Assembly (NCBI RefSeq): GCF_003711225.1 | Contig: NZ_CP031030.1 | Location: 558,001-622,000 of the forward strand | Source of the DNA: Runella sp. SP2 | Lineage (GTDB): Bacteria > Bacteroidota > Bacteroidia > Cytophagales > Spirosomataceae | Length of the DNA stretch: 64,000 nt | Direction: 5' to 3' | Shown here: positions 1-8,479 of the stretch, one piece after another | Layout: every line of letters starts with the position of its first letter | Position numbering within the stretch: position 1 is the stretch's first letter | Translations under genes and position numbers: made by a program | Notes under the pieces: generated by a model | Databases searched by the model: none | What the model saw: only the letters and a program-made list of their open reading frames with translations | Told to the model about the DNA's origin: nothing

Positions 1-140
1 GTAGGGAGACTGGCAAAGAGGAGGGCGCAGAGGTTTCTGGAGCGTTCGGAGCTAACCATAAAGAAAGGCTACTAACTGACGAGTTTTTCAGAAACGTACG
101 GCGGGATGTAGTAAAATCTATCATACGCAAGGTTAGGTAA
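1..140 (+). CDS. C-terminal fragment of an unidentified protein (cut by left edge)
   Basis: Only the last 45 codons of an open frame are visible: the frame starts at base 3 and ends at TAA 138-140. The visible end is basic and amphipathic (FFRNVRRDVVKSIIRKVR). The other two plus-strand frames are closed within the first 75 bases, and the frame converges on the hairpin at 184-210, which suits a genuine gene end. No family can be recognised from so short a piece; it could also be a chance open frame. Confidence 0.4.
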   Translation, partial: RETGKEEGAEVSGAFGANHKERLLTDEFFRNVRRDVVKSIIRKVR

Positions 141-183
141 ATGCGCCTACAAGTTACACAAGCCCACGGATTTTTAACAAAAA

Positions 184-210
184 AGGCAGGGAATTTACAT
201 TGCCCTGCCT
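184..210 (-). terminator. Rho-independent terminator of the sigma operon
   Basis: GGCAGGG (185-191) pairs with CCCTGCC (203-209), with one more A-T pair outside. Read on the minus strand the stem is followed by a T-rich run (complement of 176-184), so it ends the minus-strand transcript of the gene at 237-674. It could also slow transcription arriving from the plus-strand fragment at 1-140. Confidence 0.7.
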
Positions 211-236
211 AACCTTTATACGACATATTTTGTTAA

Positions 237-674
237 TTACTCTTTTCCCGAACGTGGGTTGCGGTTTAGGCGTTGTAAAAGCATTTGCGTGAACATCTGT
301 TCTGCTTTATAAAGCTCTGCTAACTGCCTGACGTTGATAACTTTGAGAAATTTAGCGACGTATTCTTTCTCCAAATCAACTTCTTTTTGCTGCAAATTCA
401 GCGATTCTTTGATATTGGCCAGGATTTTTTCATCGGGTGTTGTCAAGGTATTGGTTTCGACAATGAGGCGACGCATTTGTTTGCGAATCTCTTTTTTCTT
501 CCCGTCAAAATCGTTGTAAATAGGCCAAAACTGCTGAGATTGTTCGGTAGATAAATTGAGGCGATTGGTGATAAGCCCAATTTTGGCGTTTTCTATTTTT
601 TGGTTTCCTCCATCCTGCGCCACAGCGGCGTGGGTGAGAAGGGAAACGATGGCGACAAACAGTAACTTTTTCAT
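237..674 (-). CDS. Spy/CpxP-like periplasmic protein of a sigma-factor operon
   Basis: 145 residues with a clear Sec signal peptide (residues 1-19, ending AVAQ). The mature part is helical and charged; the motif LSTEQSQQFWPIYNDF resembles the LTxxQ-type repeats of Spy/CpxP-like and 'sensor of ECF sigma' proteins that occur in Bacteroidota ECF operons. It is the last gene of a three-gene minus-strand run (sigma factor, membrane protein, this protein), 21 bp after the previous stop, and is followed by a terminator. A role as a periplasmic chaperone or stress sensor feeding the sigma factor is inferred from position and motif only. Confidence 0.6.
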   Translation of the reverse strand: MKKLLFVAIVSLLTHAAVAQDGGNQKIENAKIGLITNRLNLSTEQSQQFWPIYNDFDGKKKEIRKQMRRLIVETNTLTTPDEKILANIKESLNLQQKEVDLEKEYVAKFLKVINVRQLAELYKAEQMFTQMLLQRLNRNPRSGKE

Positions 675-695
675 GGTTGGTATGTAAGGTGACTA

Positions 696-1133
696 CTAAA
701 TATTTTCTTCAATATCTGCTTCCTGAATAGCTTTTCGGAGGGCTTCATCATCGACGTTGAGCTGTTGTAACAATACGTCTTCGTTGGAATAAAGCTCATT
801 GAGCGACGTTTGTTCGCCCATTTCCTGTTGGGTGATTTGCGTATCTTTTAAATAATTATAGATTTCTTGGTCAGAGACTTGACTGAGGCTTTCTTCGCTC
901 AGCGACAATTGTTTTTGGGGATATGTCACCCACAAAAGTGCCCCAATCACGCTGGCTGCTGCTCCTACAATGGCCGTACGGCGCCACGACCAACCGATGG
1001 TAAATTTGGTTTCTTTTTCGTCGATATGCTCATGCAAACGCGTCTGAACCATTGAAGGAAATTTGTCAAAATATCCTTCGGGGGTTTCAAACGGAAGTTT
1101 GCGGTCTAGTTGTTCCAGTTTTATCTTTTTCAT
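696..1133 (-). CDS. Putative anti-sigma / single-pass membrane protein
   Basis: 145 residues. The N-terminal cytoplasmic part (1-50) holds FETPEGYFDKFP, a motif I know from Bacteroidota proteins encoded directly after ECF sigma factors. One membrane segment lies at about residues 53-70 (TAIVGAAASVIGALLWV), followed by an acidic C-terminal part predicted to be periplasmic. It follows the sigma gene by 70 bp. The topology (short cytoplasmic N-terminus, one TM, outside tail) and the place in the operon suggest an anti-sigma-like regulator, but no zinc-binding anti-sigma motif (HxxxCxxC) is present, so the role is an inference. Confidence 0.55.
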   Translation of the reverse strand: MKKIKLEQLDRKLPFETPEGYFDKFPSMVQTRLHEHIDEKETKFTIGWSWRRTAIVGAAASVIGALLWVTYPQKQLSLSEESLSQVSDQEIYNYLKDTQITQQEMGEQTSLNELYSNEDVLLQQLNVDDEALRKAIQEADIEENI

Positions 1134-1203
1134 GGATGTGGTAGTTGGTTCAATGCCCTTTTACGTTCCCTTTTTGTTTTTGACAAACCTGCGACAATAA
1201 AGT

Positions 1204-1761
1204 TTAATCTTCCCCGTTTAAAATCTTCTCAATTTTTGCCACCGCGTGGTGATAACTCGCCTTCAATGCGCCCACGGAGGTTTTCGTAATTTCCGAAATA
1301 TCCTCGTAGGTAAGGTCATCAAAATACTTCATGTTGAAAACCAAACGCTGTTTTTCGGGCAGCGTAAGTACAGCTTTTTGCAGTTTTAGCTGTATTTCAT
1401 CGCCAGCGATGGGGTAGTCGGAATGTCCTGCTGCGGTTTCTAATTTTTCGAGTAGTTCACCCTCAACGTCGTTGATAGAAAGAAAAAAGCGACGACGTTT
1501 TTTGTTTAAAAAATTGAGACACTCGTTGGTAGCAATGCGGTAAAGCCACGTGTAAAGCTGGGAGTCGCCGCGAAAATTTTCGAGCGACTGCCAGGCTTTT
1601 ATGAAGGTTTCTTGTGTCAAATCGTCAGCGTCGTCGTGGTCAATCACCATTTTGCGAATGTGCCAATACATTTTCTGCTGGTACTTTCGAACCAGTTGAT
1701 TGAAAGCGAAATTACGGCTTTCAGGATTGGCAAATTTCTCAATAATGGTTTGGTCAGTCAT
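1204..1761 (-). CDS. ECF-family RNA polymerase sigma factor
   Basis: 185 residues, normal for an ECF (group 4) sigma-70 factor. Region 2 is seen at about 20-90 with HDDADDLTQETFIKAWQ, the DDxxQExFxKxW signature for core binding and -10 recognition; region 4 at about 125-180 with LTYEDISEITKTSVGALKAS, a helix-turn-helix for -35 recognition. First gene of a minus-strand operon with a membrane anti-sigma-like protein and a Spy-like periplasmic protein, the usual layout for envelope-stress sensing. Start ATG at 1761 gives the full region 2 and needs no extension. Confidence 0.92.
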   Translation of the reverse strand: MTDQTIIEKFANPESRNFAFNQLVRKYQQKMYWHIRKMVIDHDDADDLTQETFIKAWQSLENFRGDSQLYTWLYRIATNECLNFLNKKRRRFFLSINDVEGELLEKLETAAGHSDYPIAGDEIQLKLQKAVLTLPEKQRLVFNMKYFDDLTYEDISEITKTSVGALKASYHHAVAKIEKILNGED

Positions 1762-1782
1762 GCGCTACGCTTTGTGTTACTC

Positions 1783-1853
1783 GTTATCTGTTATTGGTTA
1801 ACCGTTTGGGTCGAAATTATAAATATTTCAACGGTTGACAAATAACAGATAAC
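1783..1853. repeat. Long imperfect inverted repeat with AATAACAGATAAC arms
   Basis: GTTATCTGTTATT (1783-1795) and AATAACAGATAAC (1841-1853) are perfect inverted copies, and the adjoining GGTTAACCGTT and AACGGTTGACA arms extend the pairing with mismatches. It lies between the end of the transketolase operon and the start of the sigma gene, so it may act as a terminator for the former. The same AATAACAGATAAC word occurs once more just before purK (about 4369-4381), suggesting a small dispersed repeat. Confidence 0.6.
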
Positions 1854-1862
1854 CGTTAACAA

Positions 1863-2819
1863 TTATTTCTTTCTAGCAATAGCACGTTTGGCGGCTTCTA
1901 CGATGGCTTTGGCCGAAAGACCGTATTTTTCCATCAATTGAGCAGGTGTACCGCTTTCGCCAAACGAATCTTTTACTCCTACGTATTCCAACGGAGCAAG
2001 GTGTTTCTGAATCAATACCTGTGCGATACTATCGCCTAAGCCACCCGCTACTTGGTGTTCTTCGGCCGAAACAGCACAACCCGTTTTCTTTACCGAAGCT
2101 AAGATGGCTTTTTCGTCCAAAGGTTTAATCGTATGAATGTTGATGATTTCTGCGTTGATGCCTTCTGCTTCGAGCATTTCACCCGCCTGAATCGCCTCCC
2201 ATACCAAATGGCCTGTAGCAAAGATACTTACGTCAGTTCCTTCGTTGACCATCCATGCTTTTCCGATTTCAAATTTTTGGTCAGCATCGGTAAAAACTGG
2301 AATCACTGGACGACCAAAACGCAAATAAACTGGGCCGTCGTGCTCAGCAATGGCGATGGTAGCGGCTTTGGTTTGGTTGTAGTCGCATGGGTTGATAACG
2401 GTCATGCCAGGAAGCATTTTCATCATTCCCAAGTCTTCCAATATTTGGTGCGTAGCCCCGTCTTCGCCCAACGTAAGACCCGCGTGCGAAGCGCAGATTT
2501 TAACGTTTTTGTGCGAATACGCTACGCTTTGGCGTACTTGGTCGTACACACGACTAGTAGCGAAGTTGGCGAAAGTAGTCGCAAACGGAATTTTACCCCC
2601 GATGGTAAGCCCTGCGGCCATTCCAATCATGTTGGCTTCCGAAATCCCGCACTGAATAAAGCGCTCTGGATTTTCTTTGATAAACGCATCAAGTTTCAAC
2701 GAGCCCACAAGGTCGGCGCAAAGCGCAACGACGTTCGGGTTGGTCTGACCTAAAACTTGCATACCCGCACCGAAACCGCTACGAGTGTCTTTTTTTTCTG
2801 TGAACGTGTATTTTTTCAT
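1863..2819 (-). CDS. Transketolase, C-terminal subunit
   Basis: 318 residues, matching the pyrimidine-binding plus C-terminal domains of transketolase encoded as a separate subunit. Visible are the pyrimidine domain start TRSGFGAGMQVLG, the FIQCGISEANMIGMAAGL segment containing the catalytic Glu that activates thiamine diphosphate, and HQILEDLGMM. It transfers two-carbon ketol units between sugar phosphates in the non-oxidative pentose phosphate pathway, in the cytoplasm, but only together with the N-terminal subunit encoded 2 bp upstream. The split form is common in Bacteroidota and other bacteria. I give no symbol because naming of split subunits varies. Confidence 0.92.
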   Translation of the reverse strand: MKKYTFTEKKDTRSGFGAGMQVLGQTNPNVVALCADLVGSLKLDAFIKENPERFIQCGISEANMIGMAAGLTIGGKIPFATTFANFATSRVYDQVRQSVAYSHKNVKICASHAGLTLGEDGATHQILEDLGMMKMLPGMTVINPCDYNQTKAATIAIAEHDGPVYLRFGRPVIPVFTDADQKFEIGKAWMVNEGTDVSIFATGHLVWEAIQAGEMLEAEGINAEIINIHTIKPLDEKAILASVKKTGCAVSAEEHQVAGGLGDSIAQVLIQKHLAPLEYVGVKDSFGESGTPAQLMEKYGLSAKAIVEAAKRAIARKK

Positions 2820-2821
2820 TT

Positions 2822-3679
2822 CTAGTAATCTCCCAAAGTTTCTTCTAATTGTGAAAGAGCTTGTTCCAATTGTGCGTCGTTAGGGGCTACACCGTGCCAC
2901 TTGTGCGAGTGCATCATAAAGTCAACACCTTGACCCATTTCGGTTTTCATCATCACGGCGATGGGTTGGCCCTTGCCTACCAAACGCTTGATTTTGCGGA
3001 GAAGCGTCGTGAGTTCGTCCATGTTGTTGCCATCAACGTGCAATACTCTCCAGCCAAAGGCTTTGTATTTAGCTCCCAAATCGCGGTTGTCGTTTACTTT
3101 CTTCGTAGAACCGTCGATTTGCTGACCGTTTACATCAACAAACGCCACGAGGTTGTCCACGTTGTTGTTCGGTGCAAACTGAACGGCTTCCCAAATTTGT
3201 CCTTCCTGTTGCTCACCGTCGCCCATCAAGCAATAAACGAGTGTTTTATCACCGTTCAATTTCTTAGAAAGTGCCGCTCCGATAGCTACCGAAAGCCCTT
3301 GTCCCAACGAACCCGACGCCACGCGAACGCCTGGAAGGTGCTCGTGCGTAGTAGGGTGACCTTGCAAACGTGAACTAAGTTTACGGAAAGTAGCAAGCTC
3401 ACTTACATCAAAATACCCACGACGGGCCAACACGCTGTAAAAAACAGGGGAAATGTGACCGTTTGACAAGAAGAAAAGATCCTCTCCTTTGCCGTCCATG
3501 TTAAACGACAAGTACCCGCCTTTGCCTTTGCGGTTATTGATTTTCATTTGTTGAAAATACAAGGCCACTAACAAATCGGCACAGCCCAAAGACCCGCCAG
3601 GGTGGCCCGATTGACAGCCGTGAACCATTCGTAAAATATCGCGTCTTACTTGCGAAGCAATGCTTTGTAGCTCAGTCAT
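2822..3679 (-). CDS. Transketolase, N-terminal (thiamine-diphosphate) subunit
   Basis: 285 residues. It carries the diphosphate-binding domain: SGHPGGSLGCADLLVALYF near residue 23, the second conserved histidine region LSNGHISPVFYS, and GDGEQQEGQIWEA, the GDG(x)nN thiamine-diphosphate/metal motif. It forms the active transketolase with the C-terminal subunit whose start codon follows 2 bp after this stop, so the two are cotranscribed and probably translationally coupled. Start ATG at 3679 lies about 38 bp downstream of a TATATTTG -7 box on the minus strand. Confidence 0.92.
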   Translation of the reverse strand: MTELQSIASQVRRDILRMVHGCQSGHPGGSLGCADLLVALYFQQMKINNRKGKGGYLSFNMDGKGEDLFFLSNGHISPVFYSVLARRGYFDVSELATFRKLSSRLQGHPTTHEHLPGVRVASGSLGQGLSVAIGAALSKKLNGDKTLVYCLMGDGEQQEGQIWEAVQFAPNNNVDNLVAFVDVNGQQIDGSTKKVNDNRDLGAKYKAFGWRVLHVDGNNMDELTTLLRKIKRLVGKGQPIAVMMKTEMGQGVDFMMHSHKWHGVAPNDAQLEQALSQLEETLGDY

Positions 3680-3716
3680 TTGAATTAGTAAAGTATTGGT
3701 AGAATTGAAATTGTTG

Positions 3717-3724
3717 CAAATATA
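3717..3724 (-). promoter_or_regulatory. -7 promoter box for the transketolase operon
   Basis: CAAATATA on the plus strand reads TATATTTG on the minus strand, a full match to the Bacteroidota TAnnTTTG -7 element, 38 bp before the start codon at 3679. I do not see a well-spaced -33 TTG, so confidence is moderate. Confidence 0.5.
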
Positions 3725-3802
3725 ATTGTCAAAGTGACACTTTAAGGGTATTTACTCAGAAAAACTTACATTTTTGCGAAGAAGGACTAATGATAGCCGC
3801 GA

Positions 3803-4258
3803 TTAGTTGCCGCCTAACACTTGTCCTGCATGGTTTTTGGTATCCACTTTCGAAATCACTTCTTGGATAACACCCGCTTCATCAATGATAAAGGTAGTAC
3901 GAATTGTACCCATGTACTTTCGTCCGTACAACATCTTTTCGCCCCAAACTCCGTAAGCTTCAACGATTGTATGCTCAGGGTCAGCAAGGAGGGGGAAGGG
4001 CAAACTATACTTGTTAGCAAACTTTTTGTGTGATTTTTCGTCATCGACACTCACACCCAGCACTGCAAAGCCTTTGTGAAGCAAGGCATCATAGTTGTCG
4101 CGCAGGCTGCAAGCTTGGGCGGTACAAGCGGGGGTGCTATCTTTGGGATAAAAATAAATGACAATCTTTTTGCCTTGAAAATCAGATAGTTTTATGGTGT
4201 TGCCGTCTTGGTCTTTGGCCTCAAACGAGGGCGCTTTGTCACCAACTTGAAGTGCCAT
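3803..4258 (-). CDS. bcp: Thioredoxin-dependent thiol peroxidase (BCP-type peroxiredoxin)
   Basis: 151 residues, the usual length of bacterioferritin-comigratory-protein peroxiredoxins. The active site [17 protein letters not shown] has the peroxidatic Cys in TPxC and a second Cys five residues later, the atypical two-Cys spacing of the BCP/PrxQ class. [14 protein letters not shown] at the N-terminus and the YGVWGEK segment near residue 105 fit the AhpC-TSA/redoxin fold. It reduces hydroperoxides in the cytoplasm using thioredoxin; a thioredoxin gene lies far away at 55.8 kb. It is a single gene between the transketolase operon and purK. Confidence 0.93.
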   Translation of the reverse strand: MALQVGDKAPSFEAKDQDGNTIKLSDFQGKKIVIYFYPKDSTPACTAQACSLRDNYDALLHKGFAVLGVSVDDEKSHKKFANKYSLPFPLLADPEHTIVEAYGVWGEKMLYGRKYMGTIRTTFIIDEAGVIQEVISKVDTKNHAGQVLGGN

Positions 4259-4383
4259 GTTGTACTGCGTGAAGGGGTTATTCTCAGTTAGAATTGTTTT
4301 GAGGCCGCAAGATACTAATAAATGTGAAAGGAGTCTGTAACTTTGCCCCCAAACCAGTAAGGAACAAAAAATAACAGATAACA

Positions 4384-5517
4384 GTGTTTGATACTAGCAA
4401 AAAAGTCGGCGTATTGGGAGGTGGGCAGCTTGGGCTTATGTTGTTGCAAGCCGCCATTGATTGGAACCTAAACGTAAAAATCATTGATGCCGCCGATGCG
4501 CCCTGTGCCCCCATCGCCCCTGAATTTGTAGAAGGCTCGCTGCAAGACTACGAGGCAGTGTATCGCTTTGGTCAGGATGTGGATGTATTGACCATCGAAA
4601 TTGAAAAGGTAAATGTGGACGCGCTCGAAGCCCTTGAAAGAGAAGGAAAGAAGGTGTTTCCGCAGCCGCATCTGATTCGCTTGATTCAGGATAAGCGTAC
4701 CCAAAAGCAGTTTTATCGTGAGCACGGTTTGCCAACCGCCGATTTTATCCTCACGGACAATCGGGCTGACGTAGCCAATTACGTCGATTTTCTGCCTGCT
4801 TTCCACAAATTAGGTCGCGATGGCTACGATGGTAAAGGTGTTCAACGCATTGCCACGCCCGCCGATTTTGACAAAGCTTTTGATGCCCCTGGGCTGTTGG
4901 AAAAAGCCGTGGATTTTGAGAAAGAATTGGCCGTGATTGTAGCGCGTAACGAAAAAGGTGAAATGGCCACTTTCCCAACGGTAGAAATGGTTTTTCACCC
5001 CGAAGCGAATTTAGTGGAGTATTTGTTTGCACCTGCCGAAATCTCAGCCGAGGTAGAACAACAAGCCGAAAGCCTCGCCAAAAAAACGGCCGAAGCGCTG
5101 GGCATTGTGGGATTGTTGGCCGTTGAAATGTTTTTGACCAAAGACGGTCAAGTACTTATCAATGAAGTAGCGCCGCGCCCGCACAACAGCGGTCACCACA
5201 CAATTCGGGCCAATGTAACTTCGCAGTTTGAACAACATTGGCGGGCGATTCTGAATTTGCCTTTGGGAGATACCACGGCCTATACACCTGCGGCGATGGT
5301 CAACTTGCTGGGAGAGGAGGGACATACGGGGCCTGCTCATTACGAAGGCATGGACGAGGTGTTGGCCACGCACGGTGTTTTCCCGTTTTTGTACGGCAAA
5401 AAAATCACGAAACCTTTCCGCAAAATGGGACACATCACCGTGACAGACAGTAGCCTAGAAAAGCTAAAAACAAAAGCGGAGTGGGTAAAAGGAGCTTTAA
5501 AAGTAGTAACAAAATAA
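4384..5517 (+). CDS. purK: 5-(carboxyamino)imidazole ribonucleotide synthase
   Basis: 377 residues, ATP-grasp enzyme that makes N5-CAIR from AIR, ATP and bicarbonate in purine synthesis. The N-terminal [13 protein letters not shown], the central [13 protein letters not shown] glycine loop and [14 protein letters not shown] near residue 262 are PurK hallmarks. The start is GTG at 4384; no upstream in-frame ATG is usable and the first internal ATG would delete the glycine-rich strand. The partner mutase PurE is present at 35.1-35.6 kb on the other strand, not adjacent as in many bacteria. Confidence 0.95.
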   Translation: MFDTSKKVGVLGGGQLGLMLLQAAIDWNLNVKIIDAADAPCAPIAPEFVEGSLQDYEAVYRFGQDVDVLTIEIEKVNVDALEALEREGKKVFPQPHLIRLIQDKRTQKQFYREHGLPTADFILTDNRADVANYVDFLPAFHKLGRDGYDGKGVQRIATPADFDKAFDAPGLLEKAVDFEKELAVIVARNEKGEMATFPTVEMVFHPEANLVEYLFAPAEISAEVEQQAESLAKKTAEALGIVGLLAVEMFLTKDGQVLINEVAPRPHNSGHHTIRANVTSQFEQHWRAILNLPLGDTTAYTPAAMVNLLGEEGHTGPAHYEGMDEVLATHGVFPFLYGKKITKPFRKMGHITVTDSSLEKLKTKAEWVKGALKVVTK

Positions 5518-5571
5518 AGAACCAACCAGCCATTGGATGTGTTCTTGAGAAAAAATACTTCTTCTTCAACC

Positions 5572-6885
5572 ATGACTCCCAATCTTCCCAAAACCGAACT
5601 CAAACGCGTCGTGATTGTTGGCGCGGGTTTCGGTGGGCTTGTGCTTGCCCGCAAGCTTTCGCAACGTTCAGATGTTCAAATAGTTCTTGTCGATAAAAAC
5701 AACTACCACCAGTTCCAGCCCTTGTTTTATCAGGTGGCTATGGCAGGTTTGGAACCTAGTTCTATTTCGTTTCCGCTCAGGAAAGTGTTTCAGTCCAAAA
5801 AGAATGTGCACATTCGTGTGACGGACGTGAAGCACATCAATACCGAAACCAACGTCATTGAAACGGGTTTGGGAATGATTGAGTACGATTATTTGGTGCT
5901 GGCAACGGGGGCCGATACCAATTTCTTTGGCATGAAAAATATCATCGAAAATGCCATGCCGATGAAATCGGTGAGCGAGGCGTTGGCGATTCGGAATCGG
6001 ATGTTGCAAAACTTTGAAGATGCGCTCAGTACGCAATCGCTCGAAGAACGGCTAGGATTGATGAACGTGGTGATTGTTGGTGGAGGTCCGACGGGCGTGG
6101 AAATTGCGGGGACATTGGCCGAAATGAAACGGCATATTTTGCCAAAAGACTATCCCGAATTGAACTTTGACTCGATGCAGATTTATCTCTATGAATCATC
6201 GCCTGCGGTGCTGGAGGTCATGTCAAAAGAAGCGTCGGTCAAAGCCAAAGAGTACCTTACTGACTTGGGGGTTAACCTGCGTCTTGGAATGCGTATTACT
6301 GATTTTGACGGAAAATATGCGTACACCAACACGGGCGACCGCCTGCGTACCAACAACTTGATTTGGGCTGCAGGGGTAAAAGCCAACGGCATCGACGGCA
6401 TTCCGACGGAAGCCTACGGACGCGGTGGGCGCATCAAAGTCAACCGTTTTAACCAAGTTGAAGGTTTTAAAAATATCTTTGCCTTAGGTGATTTGGCGTT
6501 GATGACCGAAGAAAAATACCCCAATGGCCACCCGCAGTTGGCACAACCTGCCATGCAACAAGGCGAATTGTTGGCCAAAAATTTCGGTCGATTACTAAAA
6601 GGCCAAGAAATGCAGCCTTTTACGTACAAAGACTTAGGTTCGATGGCGACGGTCGGACGTAACTTGGCCGTGGTGGACTTGCCGTTCTGGAAGTTTCAGG
6701 GCTTTTTTGCCTGGGTAACCTGGATGTTTGTGCACCTGATTTCGATTGTAGGGGTAAAAAACCGACTTTTGATTTTTATCAACTGGCTCTGGAATTATGT
6801 CACTTACGACCAATCGTTGCGCCTGATTATCAAGCCCAAAATACCCAAAGAACGAGAAGAGGTTCCCGCAAAGGAAACGGTGTAA
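5572..6885 (+). CDS. ndh: Type II NADH:quinone oxidoreductase (FAD-dependent)
   Basis: 437 residues from ATG 5572; an upstream in-frame TTG at 5533 would add 13 residues but the ATG sits just before the first Rossmann motif (RVVIVGAGFGGLVLARKL) and fits better. A second dinucleotide-binding motif VVIVGGGPTGVEIAGTLAE is seen near residue 170, and FALGDLALM near residue 317 is the FAD-binding ATG-type motif. The C-terminal 60 residues are amphipathic with a hydrophobic stretch (WVTWMFVHLISIVGV), as in membrane-attached NDH-2 enzymes. It passes electrons from NADH to menaquinone without pumping protons. A menaquinone synthesis gene, menB, is in this window. Confidence 0.88.
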   Translation: MTPNLPKTELKRVVIVGAGFGGLVLARKLSQRSDVQIVLVDKNNYHQFQPLFYQVAMAGLEPSSISFPLRKVFQSKKNVHIRVTDVKHINTETNVIETGLGMIEYDYLVLATGADTNFFGMKNIIENAMPMKSVSEALAIRNRMLQNFEDALSTQSLEERLGLMNVVIVGGGPTGVEIAGTLAEMKRHILPKDYPELNFDSMQIYLYESSPAVLEVMSKEASVKAKEYLTDLGVNLRLGMRITDFDGKYAYTNTGDRLRTNNLIWAAGVKANGIDGIPTEAYGRGGRIKVNRFNQVEGFKNIFALGDLALMTEEKYPNGHPQLAQPAMQQGELLAKNFGRLLKGQEMQPFTYKDLGSMATVGRNLAVVDLPFWKFQGFFAWVTWMFVHLISIVGVKNRLLIFINWLWNYVTYDQSLRLIIKPKIPKEREEVPAKETV

Positions 6886-7004
6886 TTTGCCATTCTTCCC
6901 GTTTTTTTACTTTTCTTGTTCTCCCAAAACCATTCTTCCAAATCGAGAATAATCAGCGGAAGAAGCATGTACGTTTGTGGTCTAATTTTTAACCTCAAAC
7001 TACT

Positions 7005-7910
7005 ATGTTTCTGATAGTTATTGGTGCCATTGTTCTGATAGCAGGCTTTGCTATCAACACCCCTGCGTTGGCCTTAGCCAAATTTTCGCGTCCTGTTAAA
7101 ACAGTAGGTGTTATTGTGATGGTTGTTGGTTTTCTTACGGCTTGTATCAAACAAATTGACGCAGGTACGGTAGGCGTTCAATCTCTTTTTGGGAAAGTAA
7201 GTGATGGTGTTTTGACTAGTGGGCTAAACTTCGTCAATCCATTGGTGGACGTGGAGTCTATCGACGTTAAAACCCAAAACTATACGATGTCGGCAGTGAG
7301 GGACGAGGGAGATAAAGAAGGCGACGATGCCATTCGAGTGTTGACTTCGGATGGGTTGGAAGTGATTGTGGATTTGACGGTACTTTATCGCGTGATTCCG
7401 ACCGAAGCACCTAAGATTTTGCGAGAAATTGGGCCTAATTACCAAGACAAGATTGTGCGCCCTGTCACTCGTACGCGGATTCGTGACAATGCCGTCAACT
7501 ACGAAGCCGTGGCCTTGTATTCTAACAAGCGTCAGCAGTTTCAAGACAAAATTTTTCAACAAATTGAGAAAGATTTCAAAGTGCGGGGGTTGTTTTTGGA
7601 GAGTTTGCTAATTCGAAATATTAACTTGCCTGAATCGGTCAAAAAGACAATTGAGTCAAAAATTAATGCTGAGCAAGAATCCCAAAAAATGCAATTTGTG
7701 TTGAGCAAAGAAAAACAAGAAGCCGAACGTAAGCGGGTAGAAGCCCAGGGGATTGCCGATTATCAAAAAATTATTTCAGAAAGCCTCACCGACCGTCAGT
7801 TGCAGTACGAACAAATCAAAGCGCAAAAAGAACTTGCGACTTCGCCCAACGCCAAAGTGGTTATCATGGGAGGAGGTAAAGGAGTACCCGTGATTTTGGG
7901 GAATCAATAA
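7005..7910 (+). CDS. SPFH/band 7 (prohibitin-like) membrane protein
   Basis: 301 residues. Two hydrophobic segments lie at about 1-20 and 33-50 (VGVIVMVVGFLTACI), followed by a band-7 domain (about 55-215: DAGTVGVQSLFGKV, VIVDLTVLYRV) and a charged coiled-coil rich in Glu and Lys (about 215-280), the standard stomatin/prohibitin layout. Such proteins form large membrane-bound rings that organise membrane domains or guard proteases. The gene stands alone after ndh; its 3' end overlaps the convergent gene by 7 bp. The exact partner cannot be told from the sequence. Confidence 0.85.
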   Translation: MFLIVIGAIVLIAGFAINTPALALAKFSRPVKTVGVIVMVVGFLTACIKQIDAGTVGVQSLFGKVSDGVLTSGLNFVNPLVDVESIDVKTQNYTMSAVRDEGDKEGDDAIRVLTSDGLEVIVDLTVLYRVIPTEAPKILREIGPNYQDKIVRPVTRTRIRDNAVNYEAVALYSNKRQQFQDKIFQQIEKDFKVRGLFLESLLIRNINLPESVKKTIESKINAEQESQKMQFVLSKEKQEAERKRVEAQGIADYQKIISESLTDRQLQYEQIKAQKELATSPNAKVVIMGGGKGVPVILGNQ

Positions 7911-8347
7911 AATTGTTTGAAAAGCGGAAAAATCCAATAGAGTGCTACGCTAAAAACGACGCCCCAGACACTTCCCCAGATGAGCATTTGGGTGAGTAGG
8001 ATGGGGCGTTTTACTTTGAAAGACAGGGCTATAAGCGTCCCCCCAATGGGTGTAAAAAGCAACGGCGTAAGGAAGGCAATGCCCGTCATACCCGATTTTT
8101 TCCAGACCTTTACGGCCAGACGTGTCCGTGAGCTGAAAAGGCGTGGTTTTTGACGGCGATAGTTGCCGATGATTTGCTGAACAAGCGTGCCTAAAAAAGT
8201 GATAACCACGACGCTAATCATCATGCCAATAAGCGTACAAAGGGCTGTTTCGTACCAAGTTAGCTGAAGTGCATAGCCCGTGATGGGACCTGCTACAAAC
8301 TTTACCATACTGGCGAAAATAACGGATAAATACTTGGCCCAGGGCAT
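7904..8347 (-). CDS. Small integral membrane protein, possibly small multi-drug export-like
   Basis: 147 residues with four hydrophobic segments (roughly 5-25, 33-55, 93-115, 120-143). Between them is a basic loop (NYRRQKPRLFSSRTRL). The segment GIAFLTPLLFTPIGGTLIAL followed by a hydrophobic helix recalls the proline-rich re-entrant region of the 'small multi-drug export' family, but the match is from memory and weak. It is convergent with the SPFH gene (7-bp overlap) and its start region faces nadA on the opposite strand. Confidence 0.6.
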   Translation of the reverse strand: MPWAKYLSVIFASMVKFVAGPITGYALQLTWYETALCTLIGMMISVVVITFLGTLVQQIIGNYRRQKPRLFSSRTRLAVKVWKKSGMTGIAFLTPLLFTPIGGTLIALSFKVKRPILLTQMLIWGSVWGVVFSVALYWIFPLFKQFY

Positions 8348-8452
8348 TTTTGGAAATACATCGTTAAGGTAAAAAGCTCCAAATTACGGATTAAAAGACG
8401 ACTCTTCCTTGAAATTCAAAAAAATCTACTTAAAATCAAAAAACAAATTGTG

Positions 8453-8460
8453 TAAGTTTG
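8453..8460 (+). promoter_or_regulatory. -7 promoter box for nadA
   Basis: TAAGTTTG matches the Bacteroidota TAnnTTTG -7 consensus 20 bp before the nadA start codon. The upstream region is very A-rich and no clearly spaced -33 TTG is seen. Confidence 0.45.
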
Positions 8461-8479
8461 AGCCAAATATTAGTTGACA

